Translations under genes and position numbers: made by a program
Assembly: GCA_021799405.1 (NCBI GenBank)
Contig: JAJZAL010000328.1
Location: 1-5,060 of the forward strand
Source: Acidobacteriota bacterium
GTDB taxonomy: Bacteria > Acidobacteriota > Terriglobia > Terriglobales > Acidobacteriaceae
DNA: 5,060 nt
Direction: 5' to 3'
Shown here: positions 1-5,060 of the stretch, piece by piece
How positions within the stretch are numbered: position 1 is the first letter of the stretch
How the letters are laid out: each line of letters begins with the position of its first letter
The notes under the pieces: generated by a model
Databases searched by the model: none
Told to the model about the DNA's origin: nothing
What the model saw: only the letters and a program-made list of their open reading frames with translations

Positions 1-318
1 CCAGTCGCCGCTCTTGTCGTCGGAGCCAATTGGCCAAAGCTCGAATTGCTGCTCTGGTTTCCGGCTTTTTTGGTTATGGGTGCTGCGTGCCTTGCGAACG
101 CCGCACGATGTGGGCGAATACATTGCTACGTCACAGGTCCGCTCTTTCTGATCGCATCGGCGTACGTTGCCTTGTGCGGCTTCCATCTTGTACCCATGCA
201 AACCAATTTCTTCCTGGGATCGATTGTTGCGGTCTTTCTCCTTGCCCGTCTCGCAGAAATCCCCCTCGGCAAATACAAGAGGAGCAACTGCGGGGATCAG
301 CCCAAGGCCGTTCGCTAA
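1..318 (+). CDS. Small mer-associated integral membrane protein with CGRIHCY motif, 5' partial
   Basis: The frame is open from base 1 to a TAA at 316-318, giving 105 visible residues. The true start is probably outside the window; an internal TTG at 46 is possible, but the reading frame and hydrophobicity continue upstream of it. Three hydrophobic stretches fit membrane segments at about visible residues 16-34, 44-64 and 69-88, with a basic, hydrophilic tail (KYKR...). Between the first two lies C-G-R-I-H-C-Y (Cys37, His41, Cys42 of the visible part), then V-T-G-P. From memory, not checked, small uncharacterised membrane proteins with a CGRxHCYxTGP-like motif recur beside mer genes. The Cys/His cluster at a membrane boundary, plus Cys30 and Cys59, could bind a soft metal such as Hg(II); that is inference. 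It ends 36 nt before the reductase gene on the same strand, so it is probably in the same operon. It is not MerT, MerC, MerF or MerE by any motif I can see. The function is unknown. Confidence 0.7.
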   Translation, partial: PVAALVVGANWPKLELLLWFPAFLVMGAACLANAARCGRIHCYVTGPLFLIASAYVALCGFHLVPMQTNFFLGSIVAVFLLARLAEIPLGKYKRSNCGDQPKAVR

Positions 319-354
319 GGTCCCCTGCATCTGACCGTGTAGACAGGAGCGCGC

Positions 355-1707
355 ATGAATAAGCAATTCGATCTGATAGCCATTGGAACTGGCTCCGCGG
401 CGTCGGCTGTGGCTTCGCGTTGTCGTGCAGCGGGCTGGCAGGTTGCTGTGATTGATTCACGCCCGTTTGGGGGTACTTGCGCCCTTCGTGGCTGCGATCC
501 GAAAAAGGTACTGGTTGGGGCCGCAGAGCTGGTCGACTGGGGCCGTCGGATGCAGGGCAAGGGAATACATGCCGGAGAATTAAAGATTGACTGGGGCGAG
601 CTGATGCATTTCAAGCGCACCTTCACCGAGCCGGTCCCGAAACATCGGGAAGAAGGCTTCCACAAGGCCGGCATTGAGGCGTTCCACGGTCGCGCCCGTT
701 TCACTGGCCCTAAATCCATCCAGGTTGGCGAAGACACGCTGGAGGCGCGCCACATCGTCATCGCTGCTGGGCAAAAGCCTGTCGATCTGAAAATACCCGG
801 CGTTGAGCACCTCATCGACAGCGAACACTTTCTCGAACTCGATAGCCTTCCACCACGGATTCTCTTCATCGGAGGGGGATACATTGCCTTTGAGTTTGCG
901 CATATTGCGCTGCGGGCTGGAGCGCAGGTCACCATAGTCCATCGGGACGGCCGTCCACTGCGTCAGTTTGATTCCGGCATGGTGGAACTTCTGGTCCAGC
1001 ACACTCGCGCTTTAGGTGTCGACATCCAACTGGAGACGGAGGCCGTCGCGGTTGAAAAGCGACCAGAAGGCCTGGTTGTGAAGGTTTCGACCTCAGGCCA
1101 GATGCGGACCTTGCACGCGGACATGGTCGTCCACGCTGCCGGACGTGAGCCCGAGATCGACGACATGAATCTCGACGCGGGCGGCGTTGCGTGGGACCGG
1201 CACGGCGTCAAGGTGAATGAATATCTGCAGAGTGTTTCCAATCCGGCGGTGTACGCCGCAAGCGATGCCGCCGCCAGCGGAGGGCCCCCGCTCACGCCCG
1301 TAGCTTCTTACGACGGCGTGTTGGTAGCAACAAATCTGCTCAAAGGAAATCATGCCAAGCCCGACTACAACGGAATCCCTTCCGCCGTGTTTACGATTCC
1401 ACCGCTTGCATCGGTCGGGCTCACAGAGAGTGCAGCCCGGGAAAAGGGATTGAAGTTCACCGTGAAGACGGAATCGACCGGGAACTGGTATTCGTCGCGA
1501 AGGGTTGGCGAATCGTCCTCCGGTTACAAAACGCTGGTGGAAGAGAGAACGGATCGCATCCTCGGCGCGCATCTCTTCGGTGGTGCCGCCGCAGAAGTCA
1601 TCAATGTGTTTGCGCTCGCCATCCGGTCGGGCATTCCCGCCCGGGATCTGAAATATATGATCTTCAGTTATCCGACCCATGGGTCGGATGTGTCTTACAT
1701 GTTCTAG
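355..1707 (+). CDS. FAD/NAD(P)-dependent disulfide reductase (glutathione reductase/MerA-like, no HMA domain)
   Basis: This 450-residue protein has the usual length and domain order of class I pyridine nucleotide-disulfide oxidoreductases. The FAD-binding Rossmann motif is G-T-G-S-A-A at residues 11-16. The redox-active disulfide motif is GGTCALRGCDPKK (Cys42 and Cys47). A second Rossmann motif, GGGYIA, is at 173-178. The following strand ends in VHRDGRPLRQFD; basic residues there suggest NADPH rather than NADH, as in glutathione reductase. AAGREP (261-266) and VYAASD (299-304) are the late FAD-side motifs, the latter with Ser where Gly is usual. A dimerisation domain follows from about 342. 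The C-terminus reads YPTHGSDVSYMF, so the usual His-Pro-...-Glu active-site dyad of glutathione and lipoamide reductases is replaced by Tyr and Ser/Asp. It has no HMA domain and no C-terminal Cys pair, so it is not a standard MerA. AGGAG at 345-349, 5 nt before the ATG, supports the start. It lies 41 nt before merP. The substrate is unknown; a low-molecular-weight disulfide or a metal-thiol complex is plausible from context. Confidence 0.88.
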   Translation: MNKQFDLIAIGTGSAASAVASRCRAAGWQVAVIDSRPFGGTCALRGCDPKKVLVGAAELVDWGRRMQGKGIHAGELKIDWGELMHFKRTFTEPVPKHREEGFHKAGIEAFHGRARFTGPKSIQVGEDTLEARHIVIAAGQKPVDLKIPGVEHLIDSEHFLELDSLPPRILFIGGGYIAFEFAHIALRAGAQVTIVHRDGRPLRQFDSGMVELLVQHTRALGVDIQLETEAVAVEKRPEGLVVKVSTSGQMRTLHADMVVHAAGREPEIDDMNLDAGGVAWDRHGVKVNEYLQSVSNPAVYAASDAAASGGPPLTPVASYDGVLVATNLLKGNHAKPDYNGIPSAVFTIPPLASVGLTESAAREKGLKFTVKTESTGNWYSSRRVGESSSGYKTLVEERTDRILGAHLFGGAAAEVINVFALAIRSGIPARDLKYMIFSYPTHGSDVSYMF

Positions 1708-1748
1708 TCCAGGGTTATTCACCTTGAACCGAATCTCAGGAGGAGAAA

Positions 1749-2039
1749 ATGAAATCCTTTTACAAAGTGTTTCTCGTAATTTTGCTCGCCGCCCCCATGT
1801 CTGCCTTCGCGGCGACTCGTACTGTCACGCTCAACGTACCCGGCATGACTTGCCCGGTTTGCCCCATCACTGTACGCCAGGCTTTGCGAAAGGTTCCCGG
1901 TGTCGAAAAAGTGGACGTGCGTTATGCGAAGAGAGAAGCAATTGTTACCTATGACGATGCCAGAACCAATGTCGCGGCCCTGACCAAGGCGACTGCCGAT
2001 GCAGGATATCCGTCAAAACCGGAAGAAAAGGCAAAGTAA
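1749..2039 (+). CDS. merP: Periplasmic mercury-binding protein MerP
   Basis: This 96-residue protein has the usual MerP length. Residues 1-22 form a Sec signal peptide: Lys near the N-terminus, a hydrophobic core (VFLVILLAA), then an S-A-F-A-A cleavage region. The mature part is one heavy-metal-associated domain of the ferredoxin-like type with the metal-binding motif GMTCPVCPITV (Cys35 and Cys38). The classic MerP motif is GMTCxxCPITV, so the match is very close. The later segment VPGVEKVDVRYAKREAIVTYDD is the usual second strand region of the fold, and AGYPS is the end of the domain. MerP binds Hg(II) with its two cysteines in the periplasm and hands it to an inner-membrane carrier. A strong AGGAGG at 1738-1743 sits just before the ATG. 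In many mer operons merT precedes merP; here a flavoprotein reductase does, and MerC is the only carrier seen downstream. The C-terminus is Lys/Glu rich (KPEEKAK). Confidence 0.95.
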   Translation: MKSFYKVFLVILLAAPMSAFAATRTVTLNVPGMTCPVCPITVRQALRKVPGVEKVDVRYAKREAIVTYDDARTNVAALTKATADAGYPSKPEEKAK

Positions 2040-2182
2040 TGTCGTACTGGTGAATCTGCGCTGTTGTGCTGCTCGGATGGATTAGACCCGCATGATGTCT
2101 TCTACACTCCGATGCGGAAGGAGGTTTAGTCTGTCCAAACCGTACCAGTGCAAATAGCACGATTCGAAAGGAGAATTCGTCC
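2040..2182. other. 143-nt merP-merC spacer with an orphan ribosome-binding-like site and a small inverted repeat
   Basis: This gap is several times longer than the other gaps in the cluster (31 to 41 nt). It contains AAGGAGGT at about 2118-2125, a near-perfect Shine-Dalgarno sequence, but no ATG, GTG or TTG start at working distance; the frame beyond it closes quickly. A five-codon ORF, ATG at 2112 to TAG at 2127-2129, overlaps that site. TCCG (2108-2111) and CGGA (2115-2118) form a 4-bp inverted repeat around ATG. Separately, AAAGGAG at 2167-2173 is the ribosome-binding site used by merC. No promoter with good -35 and -10 boxes is visible. It could be a remnant of a lost gene, a leader, or an internal regulatory region. 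I cannot decide between these. Confidence 0.4.
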
Positions 2183-4310
<2,128 letters not shown>

Positions 4311-4363
4311 GACCTGTGGGATGCCCTGGCAAGCTGTCCGTCTCCTTGTGCAGTCTTCGGGTG

Positions 4364-4393
4364 TTTCATGCTTTGTTTGCGTACAGCATGAAA
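4364..4393. repeat. 9-bp perfect inverted repeat downstream of merA
   Basis: TTTCATGCT (4364-4372) and AGCATGAAA (4385-4393) are exact reverse complements around a 12-nt loop. There is no T-run after either arm, so it is not a typical intrinsic terminator. It may be a weak mRNA 3' hairpin for the mer transcript. It may also be a palindromic target next to which the IS110 element inserted, as some members of the family choose structured repeats as targets. Confidence 0.55.
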
Positions 4394-4401
4394 GCTACTG
4401 T
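4373..4401 (+). promoter_or_regulatory. Candidate sigma70-like promoter at the IS left end
   Basis: TTGTTT (4373-4378) and TACTGT (4396-4401) are separated by 17 bp. The -10 box matches the three most conserved positions (T, A and final T) but no more, and the -35 box matches TTG only. A transcript from about 4408 would cover all the hairpins before the transposase. It overlaps the 9-bp inverted repeat. This is a weak prediction. Confidence 0.2.
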
Positions 4402-4411
4402 ACAGATCTCC

Positions 4412-4422
4412 AGAACCAGAGG
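4412..4422 (+). repeat. 11-bp direct repeat AGAACCAGAGG, copy 1
   Basis: An exact match to the copy at 4679-4689, in the same orientation, 267 bp away. The two copies bracket the structured leader of the transposase. The role is unknown; it might relate to an element end, a guide-like sequence, or chance. Confidence 0.6.
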
Positions 4423-4453
4423 CACGGCTCACAAAGAACATGGGGCGAGGGCG

Positions 4454-4503
4454 TCCTTCGCAGCACGCTGGAGCGGCGTTAGCTTTACAGCAGCAGCGAA
4501 GGA
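4454..4503 (+). repeat. Imperfect hairpin A in the IS110 leader
   Basis: TCCTTCGC (4454-4461) pairs exactly with GCGAAGGA (4496-4503). Inside, GC (4463-4464) pairs with GC (4493-4494), and GCTG (4467-4470) pairs with CAGC (4488-4491), giving 14 base pairs broken by small internal loops and a 17-nt apical loop. The interrupted stem suggests an RNA structure rather than a simple palindrome. Confidence 0.65.
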
Positions 4504-4535
4504 AACGTTCGGTGCGATTCGTAGAGGACAAGCGC

Positions 4536-4549
4536 GGGTGTGCGTACCC
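4536..4549 (+). repeat. Small hairpin GGGT-N6-ACCC
   Basis: GGGT (4536-4539) and ACCC (4546-4549) enclose the loop GTGCGT. That loop is complementary to ACGCAC (4592-4597) within the loop of the next stem, so a loop-loop contact is possible. It is short enough to occur by chance. Confidence 0.35.
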
Positions 4550-4559
4550 TCCGCTGCGG

Positions 4560-4620
4560 TGGCGGTCAAGGATCTTCGACCGCTGCGCGGCACGCACAGT
4601 ACGCGCGTCCTTGACTGCCA
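4560..4620 (+). repeat. 13-bp stem-loop B in the IS110 leader
   Basis: TGGCGGTCAAGGA (4560-4572) pairs with TCCTTGACTGCCA (4608-4620) over 13 consecutive positions, with one G-U wobble in RNA. The enclosed 35-nt loop (4573-4607) is GC-rich and holds a further small stem, TGCG (4584-4587) with CGCA (4593-4596). This is the longest stem in the window. A G-U pair preserves RNA pairing but would be a mismatch in a DNA palindrome, which favours function as RNA. Confidence 0.7.
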
Positions 4621-4639
4621 TCCTCGCTGCAGGTATTGG
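4611..4639 (+). promoter_or_regulatory. Candidate transposase promoter
   Basis: TTGACT (4611-4616) is one base from the -35 consensus, and TATTGG (4634-4639) follows after 17 bp as a poor -10 box. It would start transcription about 60 nt before the transposase ATG. The -35 box lies in the right arm of stem B. The prediction rests mostly on the -35 box and is weak. Confidence 0.25.
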
Positions 4640-4647
4640 CTGGTCAT

Positions 4648-4688
4648 GAGAAGCATATCTGCTTCTCTGTTCTCTACGAGAACCAGAG
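4648..4688 (+). promoter_or_regulatory. Two overlapping, mutually exclusive hairpins before the transposase start
   Basis: GAGAAGCA (4648-4655) pairs exactly with TGCTTCTC (4660-4667) around a 4-nt loop. GTTCTC (4669-4674) pairs with GAGAAC (4678-4683) around a 3-nt loop, and can be lengthened by CTCT (4665-4668) with AGAG (4685-4688) past one bulged C. The lengthened form uses bases 4665-4667 of the first hairpin, so the two compete. They end 7 nt before the AAGGAG ribosome-binding site, a position suited to controlling transposase translation or to ending a leader RNA. There is no long T-run, so a classic terminator is unlikely. Confidence 0.5.
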
Positions 4689-4689
4689 G
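4679..4689 (+). repeat. 11-bp direct repeat AGAACCAGAGG, copy 2
   Basis: Identical to 4412-4422. This copy forms the right arm of the second leader hairpin (4669-4688) and ends just upstream of the transposase ribosome-binding site. Confidence 0.6.
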
Positions 4690-4695
4690 GCGAAG

Positions 4696-4701
4696 AAGGA
4701 G
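4696..4701 (+). promoter_or_regulatory. Transposase ribosome-binding site AAGGAG
   Basis: AAGGAG lies 7 nt before the ATG at 4709. It decides between that start and an in-frame ATG at 4646, which lies at the foot of a hairpin and has no comparable upstream site. Confidence 0.7.
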
Positions 4702-4708
4702 CGTTCAG

Positions 4709-5060
4709 ATGGATCGCATCAGGTATATAGGGCTCGATCTCCATCGGGATACTATTTCGGCCGCCGTGCTGGATCACGACGGCACACTGGTCATGCAGTC
4801 AGTGCTACCAACGCGCGCAGCGGCGGTCGTCGATTTCCTCAGCGGTATCAAAGGAACGCTGCATGTCACCTTCGAAGAGTGTTGCCACTCGGCGTGGCTT
4901 TACGATCTTCTGATCTCAAGAGTCTCGAAGTTGGTGGTGTGCAAGCCGCGCAAGAATGCGTTTTTAAAGTTTGGCTCAAAGAGCGATGCAATCGATGCGC
5001 GCAAGCTAGCCGAGCTGTTGCGCGCAGGACTCTTAGTTCCGGTTTATCGCGGAGAATGCA
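4709..5060 (+). CDS. IS110-family DEDD transposase, 3' partial
   Basis: 117 residues are visible and the frame is open at the right edge; full-length family members are commonly about 300-450 residues. The N-terminus reads MDRIRYIGLDLHRDTISAAVLD, the typical start of the IS110 RuvC-like DEDD domain, with the first catalytic Asp at residue 10. The second catalytic acidic residue is in V-T-F-E-E (Glu56 or Glu57). KSDAIDARKLAELL supplies the last two Asp residues (93 and 96), matching the family's SDxxDA signature. All four catalytic acids are therefore present. The Tnp20 domain with its catalytic Ser would lie beyond the window. The start at 4709 is supported by AAGGAG 7 nt upstream and by the short distance to GLDLH. 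The next in-frame ATG upstream (4646) would add 21 Arg/Ser-rich residues of low family likeness. The structured leader before the gene suggests the IS110 group rather than the IS1111 group, which keeps its RNA at the right end. Confidence 0.9.
   Translation, partial: MDRIRYIGLDLHRDTISAAVLDHDGTLVMQSVLPTRAAAVVDFLSGIKGTLHVTFEECCHSAWLYDLLISRVSKLVVCKPRKNAFLKFGSKSDAIDARKLAELLRAGLLVPVYRGEC

Larger units (their letters stand above)
4440..4690 (+). ncRNA. Candidate IS110 bridge RNA (structured leader of the transposase)
   Basis: IS110-group elements encode, in the noncoding left end before the transposase gene, a structured bridge RNA whose internal loops pair with target and donor DNA and guide recombination. 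This leader has the right place, strand and size. Two long stems are visible: 4454-4461 with 4496-4503, extended inward by short stems, and 4560-4572 with 4608-4620 enclosing a 35-nt loop. Large or internal loops on separate stem-loops are what target- and donor-binding loops look like. The endpoints are approximate. I could not identify guide sequences with confidence, because the right end of the element and the empty target are not in the window. It could alternatively be a cis-acting mRNA leader that controls transposase expression. Confidence 0.5.
4311..4708. other. 398-nt gene-free region between merA and the IS110 transposase
   Basis: No convincing protein-coding frame is present; the open frames here lack family motifs and good start sites, and they overlap strong inverted repeats. 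From left to right it holds a 9-bp inverted repeat (4364-4393), one copy of AGAACCAGAGG (4412-4422), a long imperfect hairpin (4454-4503), a small hairpin (4536-4549), a 13-bp stem (4560-4620), two overlapping hairpins (4648-4688) including the second copy of the direct repeat, and the transposase ribosome-binding site. The left part is probably the merA 3' flank and the right part the IS left end. The exact junction cannot be placed from this window. Confidence 0.6.
4400..5060 (+). mobile_element. IS110-family insertion element, left part only; left boundary approximate
   Basis: The transposase type (DEDD, IS110 family) identifies the element. IS110-group elements generally lack terminal inverted repeats and make no long target duplication, so the left tip cannot be read directly. 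I place it roughly at 4400-4440, because the structured leader typical of this group begins there. The right part, including the Tnp20 domain and the right end, lies outside the window. It lies directly downstream of merA in the same orientation, which fits mer clusters travelling among mobile DNA. Confidence 0.7.

Noticed and set aside
315..935. Minus-strand open frame of 206 codons opposite the flavoprotein reductase.
   Set aside because: The opposite strand encodes a protein with all family motifs. The antisense product is Ser/Arg/Pro rich and lacks any domain.
2100..2132. Possible MerR-type operator-promoter in the merP-merC spacer (TCCG/CGGA inverted repeat).
   Set aside because: The inverted repeat is only 4 bp with a 3-nt centre, shorter than the MerR operator dyad, and no good -35 box lies 19 bp from a -10 box.
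4440..4649. Open frame on the + strand through the IS leader (69 codons).
   Set aside because: It has no family likeness and a composition of scattered Arg/Ala, and it crosses both arms of the hairpins. It is better explained as structured noncoding DNA.
4646..4708. Upstream in-frame start for the transposase at 4646, adding 21 residues.
   Set aside because: The extension is Arg/Ser rich and coincides with the two leader hairpins, while the ATG at 4709 has AAGGAG at the right distance and the usual family N-terminus.

Overview
The window holds most of a mercury-resistance (mer) gene cluster read rightwards, followed by the left end of an IS110-family insertion element that runs off the right edge. 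The sequence is GC-rich. MerP carries a Sec-type signal peptide, and together with the inner-membrane carrier MerC this points to a Gram-negative host (a proteobacterium, Acidobacteriota or similar). The sequence does not settle the phylum.

Layout: 1-318 is the 3' part of a small integral membrane protein with a Cys/His motif (CGRIHCY). 355-1707 is a class I flavoprotein disulfide reductase related to glutathione reductase and MerA, with an unusual C-terminal motif. 1749-2039 is merP. 2040-2182 is an unexplained 143-nt spacer. 2183-2632 is merC. 2664-4310 is a full-length merA with an N-terminal HMA domain. 4311-4708 has no gene but is rich in inverted repeats. 4709 to the right edge is the N-terminal third or so of an IS110-type DEDD transposase. 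All genes are on the + strand, and apart from the merP-merC spacer the mer gaps are only 31 to 41 nt, so co-transcription is likely.

How the genes work together (family knowledge applied to what is seen): MerP binds Hg(II) in the periplasm and passes it to a membrane carrier. Here the visible carrier is MerC, since no merT lies in the window. MerC delivers Hg(II) to cytosolic MerA, which reduces it to volatile Hg(0) with NADPH. The extra flavoprotein reductase may maintain or recycle low-molecular-weight thiols that buffer Hg(II), or may act on another substrate. No merR or operator-promoter is visible; they may lie upstream of the window.

The most interesting region is 4400-4708. The noncoding leader in front of an IS110 transposase is where IS110-group elements are known to encode a bridge RNA that base-pairs with target and donor DNA. 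This leader contains two long imperfect hairpins with large or internal loops, two mutually exclusive small hairpins just before the transposase ribosome-binding site, and an 11-bp direct repeat bracketing the structured segment. I read it as a candidate bridge RNA locus. The structural pairing is seen directly; the function is inferred.
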